Shown: positions 7,665 through 17,433 of the stretch, piece after piece
Layout of the letters: every line of letters begins with the position of its first letter
Position numbering within the stretch: the first letter of the stretch is position 1
Assembly (NCBI GenBank): GCA_937927565.1
Contig: CALBDV010000877.1
Span: forward strand, 1-52,971
DNA: 52,971 nucleotides
Source of the DNA: an uncultured Holophagales bacterium
Lineage (GTDB): Bacteria > Acidobacteriota > Thermoanaerobaculia > UBA5066
Direction of reading: 5' to 3'
Translations under genes and position numbers: made by a program
The notes under the pieces: generated by a model
Database searches by the model: none
The model's input: the letters and a program-made list of their open reading frames with translations, nothing else
What the model was told of the DNA's origin: nothing

Positions 7665-10048
7665 GCCCGGCGGTTCGCCAGGACGCGCCGCACGTAGGTG
7701 CGTGTCTCGGCGTAGCTGATCGCCGCCAGGAGCGCCTCGGCCGGCCGGTCGCTCCCGCCGCTCCAGAGGACGGTCTGGCCGGCGCCGGCGTTGTAGCCCG
7801 AGGCGGCGAGAGCGGCGTCGTCGCCGAAGCGGTCGAGGAGCGAACGCAACGTCCGCGCGCCGAGGCGAATCGAGCGCGCCGGGTCGTAGAGCTCGGCATA
7901 GGCAGGGGGCTCCTCGTTCAGCTCGCGTGCCGCCTCGCCCGCGGCGGGGAGGGTGAGCTGCATGAGGCCGCGCGCGGCCGCCGGAGAAGCCGCCTCGCGG
8001 TCGAACCGGCTCTCCTGGCGCATGACGGCGTAGAGGAGGTCCCTCGGGACGCCCAGCTCGGCCGCCGTCTGGGCGACGAGCCGGTCGAAGGGGCGGGGGG
8101 CGAGGCCGCGGCGGACGGTGCGCGGTGCGAGGTCGAGGAGGAAATCGCGCGGGACTTTCCGGGAGAGGGCGTCGGCGGCCTCGAGCGCCGCGGGGCCCGC
8201 ATCGGCGTCCTCGGCGAGGCGCGCGGCGACGAGGCAGCCAAGGAGGGTGTCGAGCCTGCGCGCGTCGCGGACGATCGGCTCGGCGTCCTGGGCGAGGCCG
8301 AGCTGGAGGAGCCGGCAGGCGGCGGCATCGCCGCAGAGGTCGGGGAGAGTCTCGTCGGGGAGTTCGGGGGCGAGGAGGATCTCCGCGTAGCCCGGAAGGC
8401 GCGAGTAGGCGACCCTGAGGGAGTCGAGGCCGGCGGCATCGCCGAGAAGGGCTGCGGGCAGGAGGCGCACCCGGGCCGCGCGGGGATCTCCCGACGAGAG
8501 GAGCTTCTCGCCCTCGGTGCGCGACGCACTTACGAACTTTGCTCGAACGGCGGCGGGGAGGGTGGCGATGCGGGCGGCGGCCTGCTCGGCGGCGAAAGAG
8601 CCCGGGACCGAGGCGAGGACCGACGCCCAGCTGGCGAGCGCGGCCTCGGGGAGCCGCCGCGTGTGCGCGACGAGGCCCCTCCAGAAGGCGATCTCCGAAG
8701 CCCAGGGCTCCTCGAGGCGGCGCGCCTTCGCGAGCGCCTCGACCGGCGCCAGCGCCCGGGCGGCCCCCGCGCCGTCGCCCGCCTGCGCACGCCGCTCGAC
8801 GAGGAGGAGGAGCGCCTCGATACGTCCGGCCTCTGCCGCGATCTTCGGCCGGAGGAGGAGCTCCTCGGCGCGGTCGAGCTGGCCGCGCCGGATCTCGAGG
8901 CGCGCCCGCTGCAGGACGGCGAGCCCGGCGGGACCGGCCTTGCCGTCCTCGACCCGGCGGAACTCGGCGACGGCGCCGTCGAGATCGCCGAGCTTCTCCT
9001 TCATCGCGCCGAGGTTGAAGCGGACGCGGCCGGCGAAGGAAGCCGTCCCGTAGCCGTCGTCCTTCTTGTCGCGCGGGGCGCGGAACGTCTTCGGCATCGC
9101 GGCGAGGAGCGTCTCGTGCCCCTTCGCGGCCTCGGCGAAGCGGCCGCGGGAACCGCGCAGTCGGGCGAGCTCGAAGCGGGCCGTCGCGGTCTCGGCGGCG
9201 TCGCGACCGGCGAGGGCGCGCCGCTCGCGCTCGGCGGCCAGACGCTCGGCGAGCTCGAGGTCGCGCTGGGAGCGTGCCGTGTCGACGAGGAGACGCAGGA
9301 CGGCGTCGGGCAGGTCCTTCGGCTCCCTTCCCCTGAGCTCCCGGGCGAGGAGCGTCGCCGCGGCGTCGTCGCGCCGCCCTTCGGCCAGGAGGGAGAGTCG
9401 CAGCGCCGTGGCCTCCGCGGCGGCCCCTTCGCGTTCGAGCGCTTCGGCCCGGAGCGCCTGGAGACGGCGCCGCTCGCGGGCCGGCGTCTGCGGCTGCGCG
9501 GCGACGAGTCGCGAGAGGGCGACCGGATCGAAGCGGGTCTCGAGGGCGTCCAGGGCGGTGCGCAGGGCGCGGCGCGCGACGGCGCCCTCCTTCCTCTGGA
9601 GGAGCGGGTAGAGGAGCTCGAGGGCGCCGAGGCCGTCTCCCTTCTGGAAGCGGAAGCGGGCAGCGGCGAGGCGGGCCGGGACGTCGAAGATGTCTCCCGT
9701 CGCGACGTAGCGCTCGAACCGCACGAGGGCCTCGTCGATCCGGCCGAGCCCGGCCAGGGCGCGCGCCGCGAGGAAGTCGAAGCGGCCGTCGGCGTAGCGG
9801 GCGGGTGCGAGGCGGTAGAGCGGACCGAGATGGGCGAGGACGTCGGGCCAGTCCTCGGCGCGGGCCGCCTCGGCAGCTTCGCGTTCGAGGGCGCGGAGCG
9901 CCTCGGTCGTGATGATCGGCGCGGGGGCTGGCGCGGACACCGGAGTGGAGGTGGTTCGGGCGACGGGCGCCGACGTCTGCGCGGCCGCCGGCGCGAGGGC
10001 GAGGAGCGCACCGACGGCGAGCGCCGCATGCGAAACCCCGCGCCGCAT
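7616..10048 (-). CDS. slt: Soluble lytic murein transglycosylase (Slt70-like)
   Basis: Periplasmic peptidoglycan-cleaving enzyme of 810 residues. A signal peptide (ALAVGALLALAPAAAQ) is followed by a long helical, TPR-like superhelix (about residues 50-620) and a C-terminal SLT domain. Catalytic motif MRQESRFD carries the glutamate; GLMQLT and ASGYNAG complete the goose-lysozyme-like pattern. The ATG at 10048 is preferred because GGGGTGAG lies just upstream, but a GTG at 10057 overlapping the murA stop as GTGA would add three residues. It follows murA, so cell-wall synthesis and remodelling are linked. It is longer than E. coli Slt70 (about 645 residues), mainly through the helical region. Confidence 0.9.
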   Translation of the reverse strand: MRRGVSHAALAVGALLALAPAAAQTSAPVARTTSTPVSAPAPAPIITTEALRALEREAAEAARAEDWPDVLAHLGPLYRLAPARYADGRFDFLAARALAGLGRIDEALVRFERYVATGDIFDVPARLAAARFRFQKGDGLGALELLYPLLQRKEGAVARRALRTALDALETRFDPVALSRLVAAQPQTPARERRRLQALRAEALEREGAAAEATALRLSLLAEGRRDDAAATLLARELRGREPKDLPDAVLRLLVDTARSQRDLELAERLAAERERRALAGRDAAETATARFELARLRGSRGRFAEAAKGHETLLAAMPKTFRAPRDKKDDGYGTASFAGRVRFNLGAMKEKLGDLDGAVAEFRRVEDGKAGPAGLAVLQRARLEIRRGQLDRAEELLLRPKIAAEAGRIEALLLLVERRAQAGDGAGAARALAPVEALAKARRLEEPWASEIAFWRGLVAHTRRLPEAALASWASVLASVPGSFAAEQAAARIATLPAAVRAKFVSASRTEGEKLLSSGDPRAARVRLLPAALLGDAAGLDSLRVAYSRLPGYAEILLAPELPDETLPDLCGDAAACRLLQLGLAQDAEPIVRDARRLDTLLGCLVAARLAEDADAGPAALEAADALSRKVPRDFLLDLAPRTVRRGLAPRPFDRLVAQTAAELGVPRDLLYAVMRQESRFDREAASPAAARGLMQLTLPAAGEAARELNEEPPAYAELYDPARSIRLGARTLRSLLDRFGDDAALAASGYNAGAGQTVLWSGGSDRPAEALLAAISYAETRTYVRRVLANRRAYRLALPADESIGGRR

Positions 10049-10053
10049 GCCAC

Positions 10054-11337
<1,284 letters not shown>

Positions 11338-11346
11338 AGCGGGCGG

Positions 11347-11352
11347 AGTTTA
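11347..11352 (-). promoter_or_regulatory. -10 element of murA
   Basis: TAAACT on the minus strand with a 9-base gap to the homology-fixed TTG start; it predicts a nearly leaderless murA transcript from within the prmC-murA spacer. Confidence 0.5.
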
Positions 11353-11392
11353 GTACGGGGTCGGCGAGGGGACGGGGCCCGTCGATGCCCTG

Positions 11393-12256
11393 CTATCGCC
11401 GCCGGGCGACGACCGTGCGCGGGATCCCGGCCGGGTCGAGGCGGACGTCCTCGAGCGAGAAGGAGGGCGACGCCTCGACGAGTCCGCTCACCTCGCTGGC
11501 CTGCCCGTAACCGATCTCGAAGAGGAACGGCGCTCCGGGCTGGAGCCTCCCGGGAAGCTCCCGGAGGAGGACGCGGACGGCGTCGAGGCCGTCGTCGCCG
11601 CCGAAGAGGGCGAGATGCGGCTCGTGGTCGGAGACGGTCCTGTCGATGTGCGGCGCGTCGAGGCGCGGGACGTAGGGGGGGTTCGCGACGGCGAGGTCGA
11701 AGAGCGGGTGCAGCGCCAGGCCCGAGAGCCAGTCGGATGCGACGAAATGGACGCGCCCGGACACGCCGTGAAGGCGGGCGTTCGTCCGCGCGAGCGCGAG
11801 CGCGGCCTCGGAGCGGTCGACGGCGACGACGCGCGCTTCGGACCTCTCGAGGGCGAGAGAGACGGCGAGGATGCCGCTCCCGGTCCCGGCGTCGAGGATC
11901 GCGTGGGCCGCGGGCGCGGCGGCGCGGGCCATCTCGACGATCGCCTCGGTCTCGCCGCGGGGAATGAGGGCGCGAGGGTCGACGCGGAACGTGCGCCCCA
12001 GGAACTCCCACTCGCCGAGGAGGTACTGGAGCGGCTCGCCCGAGGCGCGGCGCGAGGCAAGGGCGAGGAAGCGCGAGGCCTCACTCGCGTCCGCCTCCTC
12101 GCGGCGCCGGGCGTGGAACCAGGCCCGGGGCCGCCCCGCCGCGAAGGCGAGGAGCTCCTCGGCCTCGTAAGGCGCGAAGGCGGGAGAAGAAAGAAGAGAA
12201 CGCCCTTCGGCGAGGAGGTCGGCCCAGGTCGGCACGTGCGGATCTTGCCATCGCAT
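11393..12256 (-). CDS. prmC: Peptide chain release factor N5-glutamine methyltransferase PrmC
   Basis: Methylates the GGQ glutamine of release factors RF1 and RF2. The 287 residues include the N-terminal helical domain (YEAEELLAFAAGRPRAW), SAM-binding motif ILDAGTGSGILAVSLAL and catalytic NPPYVPR. Its substrate gene, prfA, is also in the window but about 12 kb away rather than adjacent, as is common elsewhere. The ATG at 12256 lies only 11 bases from the divergent M20 peptidase start, so the two genes share promoter DNA. murA follows 55 bases downstream. Confidence 0.94.
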   Translation of the reverse strand: MRWQDPHVPTWADLLAEGRSLLSSPAFAPYEAEELLAFAAGRPRAWFHARRREEADASEASRFLALASRRASGEPLQYLLGEWEFLGRTFRVDPRALIPRGETEAIVEMARAAAPAAHAILDAGTGSGILAVSLALERSEARVVAVDRSEAALALARTNARLHGVSGRVHFVASDWLSGLALHPLFDLAVANPPYVPRLDAPHIDRTVSDHEPHLALFGGDDGLDAVRVLLRELPGRLQPGAPFLFEIGYGQASEVSGLVEASPSFSLEDVRLDPAGIPRTVVARRR

Positions 12257-12261
12257 AAGCT
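12256..12261 (+). promoter_or_regulatory. -10 element of the M20 peptidase gene, overlapping the prmC start
   Basis: TAAGCT with a 6-base gap to the ATG at 12268. Its first base is the first base of the prmC start codon on the other strand, so the two transcription starts overlap. Confidence 0.45.
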
Positions 12262-12267
12262 CAGGGC

Positions 12268-13683
12268 ATGTCGCAGAAGCGCGCGTCGCTCCTCCTCGCC
12301 GCCGCTCTCGCCCTTCTCGGCGCTGGCGGGGCCGCCGGGGCGGGGGCGCTGCCCCCCGCCGTCGAGAGGCTCCGCGCCTACCTGCGTCTCGACACGTCGA
12401 ACCCGCCGGGGAACGAGATCCGCGGAGCGCTCTACCTGAAGCAGCTCCTCGCGAAGGAGGGGGTCGAGGCGGAGATCTTCGAGCCCGAGCCGGGACGGGC
12501 GAACCTGTACGCGAGGTTGCGCGGGACGGGCCGCGAGCAGGGGCTCCTCCTTCACCACCACATCGACGTCGTGCCGGCGAGCGCCGCCGGCTGGGAGCGC
12601 CCGCCGTTCGCGGCCGCCCTGTTCAACGACAATCTCCTCTACGGCCGCGGCGTCCTCGACACGAAGGGGCTCGGCATCGCCCAGCTCGAGGCGTTCCTCG
12701 CGCTGAAGCGCTCGGGGAGGTCCCTCTCGCGGGATGTCGTCTTCCTGGCGACGGCGGACGAGGAGCGGGGTGGCCGGCTCGGCGTCGCCGCGGTGTTCGA
12801 GAAGAGGCCCGGCTGGGTCGCCGGCGTCGGGGAGGTCCTCGGCGAAGGGGGGGACGTCGAGACGATCGTCGACAGGGCGCGCTGGTTCGGCATCGAGGTT
12901 CAGCAGAAGGGGGCGCTCTGGCTGCGGCTCGAGGCGGGCGGAGCCGGCGGGCACGCGGCAGCGGCGGACGAGTCGGGACCGGCCGTGCGCGTGGCGCGGG
13001 CCGTCGCGCGCATCGCTGCGATGCCCCGGCCGGTGCGCCTCGAGCCGGTCCTCGAGAGGCAGCTCGTCGCGCTTTCGCGTGTTCGTCCGCCCGACCAGGC
13101 CGCCTCGCTCCGCCGGATCGCCGCGGACGTGGCGCGCGATCCCGAAGGGGTTCTCCGGCAGGTCACACCGTGGCAGAAGCTCCTCCTCTCGGACACCGTG
13201 GCGGTGACGCGACTCGGCACGGACAGCGAGGCGGTGAACGCCCATCCGAGGGTCGCCTGGGCCGAGGTGGACGTGCGCCTGCTGCCCTCGACGAGCCCGG
13301 AGGCGTTCCTCGCCGACGCGGTGAAGGCGATCGACGATCCGGGCGTGAAGGTGACGACCCTTCTCTCGGCGAAGGGCGAGCCCGCCTCGCCCGAGAAGGG
13401 GCTCTACACGGTGCTGCGCCGGGTCCTGTCGAGCCGCTTTCCGGGCGCCGTCGTCGCTCCCGTCCTCGGGCCGGGGCTCTCGGAGAACCGGGTCTTCCGC
13501 TCCCGCGGGATCCCGGCGTACGGGGCGCTCCCGTTTCGCGTGAACTACTACGACGCCGCGGGGATCCACGGCGTGAACGAGAGGATGCGCGCCGACTGGT
13601 TCGCCGAGGGGGTCGAGACGGTGACGCGGATCGTCCGCGAGGCGGCCACCGCAAACGCCGCGACGAGCCCTCCGCAACGCTGA
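12268..13683 (+). CDS. Secreted M20-family metallopeptidase
   Basis: Exported zinc amidohydrolase/peptidase of 471 residues with signal peptide LLLAAALALLGAGGAAGAGA. M20 motifs are visible: LLLHHHIDVVP (metal histidine and aspartate), YGRGVLDTKG (bridging aspartate) and ATADEERGG (catalytic and metal glutamates). A dimerisation (lid) domain occupies roughly residues 215-350. It is related to carboxypeptidase-S/ArgE-like enzymes; peptide or N-acyl amino acid hydrolysis in the periplasm is likely, the substrate unknown. The gene is monocistronic, divergent from prmC, with a probable leaderless start. Confidence 0.9.
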   Translation: MSQKRASLLLAAALALLGAGGAAGAGALPPAVERLRAYLRLDTSNPPGNEIRGALYLKQLLAKEGVEAEIFEPEPGRANLYARLRGTGREQGLLLHHHIDVVPASAAGWERPPFAAALFNDNLLYGRGVLDTKGLGIAQLEAFLALKRSGRSLSRDVVFLATADEERGGRLGVAAVFEKRPGWVAGVGEVLGEGGDVETIVDRARWFGIEVQQKGALWLRLEAGGAGGHAAAADESGPAVRVARAVARIAAMPRPVRLEPVLERQLVALSRVRPPDQAASLRRIAADVARDPEGVLRQVTPWQKLLLSDTVAVTRLGTDSEAVNAHPRVAWAEVDVRLLPSTSPEAFLADAVKAIDDPGVKVTTLLSAKGEPASPEKGLYTVLRRVLSSRFPGAVVAPVLGPGLSENRVFRSRGIPAYGALPFRVNYYDAAGIHGVNERMRADWFAEGVETVTRIVREAATANAATSPPQR

Positions 13684-13696
13684 ACGCACCCGCTCC

Positions 13697-13729
13697 GCCG
13701 GGGCCCGGGAATCCCCCGGGTCGCCGGCG
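13697..13729. terminator. Hairpin between convergent M20 and CtaM-like genes
   Basis: A two-step inverted repeat: CGCCGG pairs with CCGGCG outside, CCCGGG with CCCGGG inside, around an AATCC loop. There is no T-tract on either strand. It fills the 46-base space between two convergent stop codons, so it may end transcription from both sides. Confidence 0.5.
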
Positions 13730-14149
13730 TCAGAAGCTCATGCGGTAGAGCATCAGGTAGATGACGACGCCGGTGACGGAGACGTAGAGCCAGACGGGAA
13801 GGGTGACCCGTGCGAGGCGTCGATGGCTTTCGAACCGCTCCCTGCGCGCGAGGACGATCGTGGCGACGGCCAGGAACGGGACGGCGGCGGCGAGGACGGT
13901 GTGCGTCAGGAGAATCGAAAGGTAGACGGTCCTGACGGTGCCCGTCCCCTGGAAACGGACGCTCCCGACCTCGGCGTGGTAGACGAGGTAGGAGACGAGG
14001 AAGAGGATCGAGCAGGCGAAGGCCGAGGTCATCACGCGCCGGTGGGCCTCGCGCTTCCCCGAGCGGATCAGGACGAAGCCCGTGACGAGGAGCGTCGCGG
14101 CCGTGCCGTTCAGGAAGGCGTTGACGGTCGGAAGGTCGGCGAAGCTCAC
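13730..14149 (-). CDS. ctaM: DUF420 membrane protein, CtaM/YozB-like oxidase assembly factor
   Basis: Inner-membrane protein of 139 residues with four hydrophobic helices (NGTAATLLVTGFVLI, ACSILFLVSYLVYHAE, LLTHTVLAAAVPFLAV, VWLYVSVTGVVIYLML). Conserved histidines occur in VYHAEVG and ILLTHT, as in DUF420. In Firmicutes the family member CtaM is needed for functional aa3-type oxidase. The GTG start at 14149 overlaps the SCO1 stop as GTGA; the longer upstream frame is a SCO1 shadow. It is the last gene of the haem A/copper operon, consistent with an assembly role. The gene symbol rests on family and context, not on direct evidence. Confidence 0.85.
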   Translation of the reverse strand: MSFADLPTVNAFLNGTAATLLVTGFVLIRSGKREAHRRVMTSAFACSILFLVSYLVYHAEVGSVRFQGTGTVRTVYLSILLTHTVLAAAVPFLAVATIVLARRERFESHRRLARVTLPVWLYVSVTGVVIYLMLYRMSF

Positions 14150-14790
14150 CGCGGCTCTTTCAGTGCTGCCGCGAGGGCCCGGGCGTCCTTCTCGAGCTCG
14201 TCGACCGGGGGCTGTTCCATGCCGTCGTAGTAGCCGCGGATCGTCCCCTCGCCGTCGACGAGGACGAAGCGCGTGGAGTGGAGGATCGGCTCGACGCTGT
14301 CGGCGACGCCGTCCTCGATGGCGAGCTTGAAACCGTCCTTGATGAGGGCGCGGATCACCGGCCGGTCGCCGTGGAGAAAGGTCCAGCGCGCGGGGTCGGC
14401 GCCGAGCTTGCGCCCGTACTCGGCGAGGATCTCGGGAGTGTCGTACTCGGGGTCCACGCCGAAGGAGACGAAGCGGATTCCAGGGACCGTGGCCGTCCGC
14501 TCGGCGAGCGCGGCCATTCGCGCGGAGAGGATCGGGCAGCTGCCGCCGCACCGCGTGAAGATGAAGTCGGCGATCCAGACCCTGCCCGCGAGGTCGGCGC
14601 GCGTCACCGTCCTGCCCTGCTCGGAGACGAGAGTGAACTCGGGCGCCGCGCCGAGGCGGGGAAGGTCGGGGCCGCCCGAGGGGCGGCTCATCACGAGCCA
14701 GAGGCCCACCGCGACGACGGCGAGGAGGACGACGACGAGGGCGGTTGCGAGGAGGGGGGGGACGCGCGAGGAGGGGGCTGCGGACGTCAA
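14146..14790 (-). CDS. sco1: SCO1/SenC copper chaperone
   Basis: Membrane-anchored thioredoxin-fold protein of 214 residues that delivers copper to, or reduces, the CuA site of cytochrome oxidase. The N-terminal anchor spans about residues 13-33. Copper ligands are intact: C81 and C85 in TRCGGSCPIL and H171 in ILHSTRF. The start is TTG at 14790, overlapping the permease stop as TTGA and preceded by GGAGGAAG, one of the better Shine-Dalgarno sites here. It is flanked by an ABC permease and a CtaM-like gene in the oxidase-assembly operon. Confidence 0.93.
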   Translation of the reverse strand: MTSAAPSSRVPPLLATALVVVLLAVVAVGLWLVMSRPSGGPDLPRLGAAPEFTLVSEQGRTVTRADLAGRVWIADFIFTRCGGSCPILSARMAALAERTATVPGIRFVSFGVDPEYDTPEILAEYGRKLGADPARWTFLHGDRPVIRALIKDGFKLAIEDGVADSVEPILHSTRFVLVDGEGTIRGYYDGMEQPPVDELEKDARALAAALKEPR

Positions 14791-15584
14791 GGCTTCTTCC
14801 TCCGGGAGCGGAACGCGGCGCGGTCGGGACCGGCAGGATACCGGTTGATGACGGCGGCGGCGACGAGGACGGCGCCGAGGGCGAATGCGAACGTGACGGC
14901 GACGGAGAGGCCGGACGACGGGAGGCCGGAGGCCGCGGCGTCGAGGGCGTGGCGGAGGGCGGCGACGCCGTAGGTGAGGGGATTGACGGCCATCGCGGCC
15001 CGCAGCCACGCGGGGGCTCCCTCGGAGGGGAAGAACGAGCCCGACAGGAACCACATCGGTATCAGGAAGAGATTCATGATGGCGTGGAAGCCCTGCGTCG
15101 ACTCGAGCATCCAGGCGATGGCGAGGCCGAGGCCCGTGAGCGCGAGCGCCACGAACGCGAGGACGAGAAGGGCCGGAACGAGCGCCGCCATCGACGGCGT
15201 GTATCCGAGGACGGGCGCGAGGAGGAGGAGTGCCCCTCCCTGCGCGAGGGCGAGGAGCGTGCCTCCGGCGATCTTCCCGGCCGCGACGGCCAGCGGGGAG
15301 ACCGGCGAGACGACGACGGCCTGGAGGAACCCCTCGCGCCGGTCCTCGATGACGGAGATCGTCGAGAAGATCGCCGCGAAGAGGACGACGAGGACGACGG
15401 TACCGGGGAAGAAGTACGCCACGTAGCTCGCGCCGCCCCCGCCCGGGACGCGGAACGAGGAGCCGAACCCGGCGCCGAGGAGGAGCCAGGCCAGGAGCGG
15501 CGGCGCGAAGGCCCCGACGATGCGGCTTGGCTGCCTCAGAAAGCGGACGATCTCGCGCCAGGCCAGCGCCCGGGCGGCCCTCAC
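14787..15584 (-). CDS. ABC-2 type permease of the oxidase-assembly operon
   Basis: Permease of 265 residues with six helices. The ABC-2 hallmarks are FSTISVIEDRREGFLQAVVV in the cytoplasmic loop and MWFLSGSFFPSEGAP before the last helices. The GTG start at 15584 overlaps the ATPase stop. It pairs with the ATPase at 15581 and is locked between ctaB and sco1 by overlapping codons, so it is probably devoted to oxidase assembly, by analogy with the NosFY transporter beside the copper chaperones of nitrous-oxide reductase. That role is inference; a generic drug or polysaccharide exporter is the alternative. Confidence 0.9.
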   Translation of the reverse strand: MRAARALAWREIVRFLRQPSRIVGAFAPPLLAWLLLGAGFGSSFRVPGGGGASYVAYFFPGTVVLVVLFAAIFSTISVIEDRREGFLQAVVVSPVSPLAVAAGKIAGGTLLALAQGGALLLLAPVLGYTPSMAALVPALLVLAFVALALTGLGLAIAWMLESTQGFHAIMNLFLIPMWFLSGSFFPSEGAPAWLRAAMAVNPLTYGVAALRHALDAAASGLPSSGLSVAVTFAFALGAVLVAAAVINRYPAGPDRAAFRSRRKKP

Positions 15585-16561
15585 GCGGCTCTCCCGCCGA
15601 CGGCCCCGGCTTCCTCGAAGGGGTGGCCGGTCCGGTCGACGAAGACGTCCTCGAGGGATGGGGCGCCGAGAGTGAGAGAGCGGAAACGTCCGGGGAAGGC
15701 GGCCGCCAGGACGGGGACGAGAGCGGGGCCGTCGGGGCGTTCGACGCGCACCGTCGCGCCGACGGCGCCGACGCGGCCGGCCTTCGGGACGAAGCTCGAA
15801 CCGAGCGAAGCGGCGACGTCGGTCGCGAGAGCCGCGGCCTCCTCGTCCGAGTCGGTCGCGAGGACGAGGACGTCGCCCCCGACCTCGCGCTTCAGGTCGA
15901 CGGGCGAGCCGAGCGCGACGAGGCGGCCGCGGTCGAGGATGCCGATGCGTCCCGCCTCCTCGGCCTCGTCGAAGAGGTGCGTCGTGAGGAGGACGGTGGT
16001 GCCGCCGCGCGCGAGCTCGGCGAGGAGCGCGCGCAGGCTCCTTCTCGCGATCGGGTCGAGGCCTGTGGACGGCTCGTCGAGAAGGAGGACCTTCGGGGCG
16101 CCGAGGAGCGCCTTGGCGATCTCGACACGGCGCGCGAGGCCGCCGGAGAGGGTCTCGACGAGGTCGCGCGCGCGGTCGTCGACGCCCATCCGCGCCAGGA
16201 GCTCGCCGGCACGCGCGCCGAGGGCCCGACCGCCGAGGCCGAGGATCGCCCCGTGAACGTGGAGGTTCTCGCGGACGGTCAGCTTGCGGTCGAGGCTCGG
16301 CGACTGGAAGACGACGCCGAGCCGCCGCCGCAGCTCGCGCAGGGAGCCGTCGGGCGCGAGGCCGTCGACGCGGAACGTCCCCTCCGACGGCGGGATCAGC
16401 GTCGCGAGGAGCTTGAAGAGCGTCGTCTTCCCGCCGCCGTTCGGTCCGAGGAGGGCGAAAAGCTCGCCCGGCGCGACGTCGAAGGAGACGCGGTCGAGGG
16501 CGAGGCGGTCGCCGTACGTTCGGCTCAGCCCCTCGATCGAGACGAGGGGAGGGGCGCTCAT
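15581..16561 (-). CDS. ABC transporter ATPase of the oxidase-assembly operon
   Basis: ATPase of 326 residues. Walker A GPNGGGKTT, signature LSGGLARRVEIAKAL, Walker B VLLLDEPSTGLD and switch TTHLFDEAEE are intact. A C-terminal domain of about 100 residues follows, as in CcmA/NosF-like and DrrA-like proteins. Its start overlaps the ctaB stop (ATGA), and its stop overlaps the permease start (GTGA). It energises the downstream permease. Confidence 0.93.
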   Translation of the reverse strand: MSAPPLVSIEGLSRTYGDRLALDRVSFDVAPGELFALLGPNGGGKTTLFKLLATLIPPSEGTFRVDGLAPDGSLRELRRRLGVVFQSPSLDRKLTVRENLHVHGAILGLGGRALGARAGELLARMGVDDRARDLVETLSGGLARRVEIAKALLGAPKVLLLDEPSTGLDPIARRSLRALLAELARGGTTVLLTTHLFDEAEEAGRIGILDRGRLVALGSPVDLKREVGGDVLVLATDSDEEAAALATDVAASLGSSFVPKAGRVGAVGATVRVERPDGPALVPVLAAAFPGRFRSLTLGAPSLEDVFVDRTGHPFEEAGAVGGRAA

Positions 16562-17433
16562 CCGCCCGCGACGCGGTCGGCGAGGAGGAGGACGACGATC
16601 GCCGGGAGCCAGGCGATGGAGGCGAGGAACATCGACTTCGCGGCGCCGTCGGTCGTCTCGCGGAAGAAGCGGACGGCGGTGCCCGCGAACCAGGCCGAGA
16701 GGAGGAGGGCGCCGGCGGCGTAGACGAGGCCCGCGGTGCCGAGGAGCGTCGGCAGGACGCTGACCGGGACGAGCAGCAGGCCGAACGCGAGGGCGTGGCG
16801 CGCGGAGCTGCGCCCGGAGGGGTCGACGGTCGAGAGGATCCGGAAACCGGCAGCGCCGTAGTCCGCGCGGTGCCTCCAGCCGATGGCGTAGAAGTGCGGC
16901 ATCTGCCAGAGGAAGAGGATCGCGAACAGGGCCAGGCCCGGCGCGCCGATCGCTCCCGCGGCGGCCGTGTAGCCGCCGAGCGGCGGCAGGGCGCCGGGGA
17001 TCGCGCCGACGATCGTCGAGAGGGGCGAGCGGGTCTTCATCGGCGTGTAGACGAAGACGTAGCTCGTCAGCGTGAGCGCCGCGAGGAACGCGGTGATGCC
17101 GTTGGCGAAATACCAGAGCTCGCCGACGCCGAGGACGGAGAGGACCGTGGCGAAGGCGACCGCCTCGGCGAGCGGGAGGCGGCCCGCCGGGAGGGGGCGC
17201 GTCGCAGTGCGCGCCATGCGCCGGTCGAGGTCGACCTCGGCGATCTCGTTGAAGGCGCTCGTGCCCGAGGCGACGAGGGCCGTGCCGAGGAGCGTGTGGA
17301 GGAGCAGCCCCATGTCGAGGCCCGCGAGCGGCCCGTCCGTCCCCGCGGCGAAGCCGAGGAAGGCGGTGAGGACGACGAAGACCGTGATGCGCGGCTTCGT
17401 CAGCTCGAGGAGGTCCGACAGGTGCTGCTTCAT
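16558..17433 (-). CDS. ctaB: Protohaem IX farnesyltransferase (haem O synthase)
   Basis: UbiA-superfamily membrane prenyltransferase (CtaB/CyoE) that adds a farnesyl group to haem B, giving haem O. The 291 residues hold about eight to nine helices. The first aspartate-rich site is visible as NEIAEVDLDRRMARTATRPL; YTPMKTRSPLSTIVGAIPGA and LWQMPHFYAIGWRHRADY complete the family signature. It starts with ATGA overlap onto the ctaA stop, placing haem O and haem A synthesis in one coupled unit. Confidence 0.97.
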   Translation of the reverse strand: MKQHLSDLLELTKPRITVFVVLTAFLGFAAGTDGPLAGLDMGLLLHTLLGTALVASGTSAFNEIAEVDLDRRMARTATRPLPAGRLPLAEAVAFATVLSVLGVGELWYFANGITAFLAALTLTSYVFVYTPMKTRSPLSTIVGAIPGALPPLGGYTAAAGAIGAPGLALFAILFLWQMPHFYAIGWRHRADYGAAGFRILSTVDPSGRSSARHALAFGLLLVPVSVLPTLLGTAGLVYAAGALLLSAWFAGTAVRFFRETTDGAAKSMFLASIAWLPAIVVLLLADRVAGG

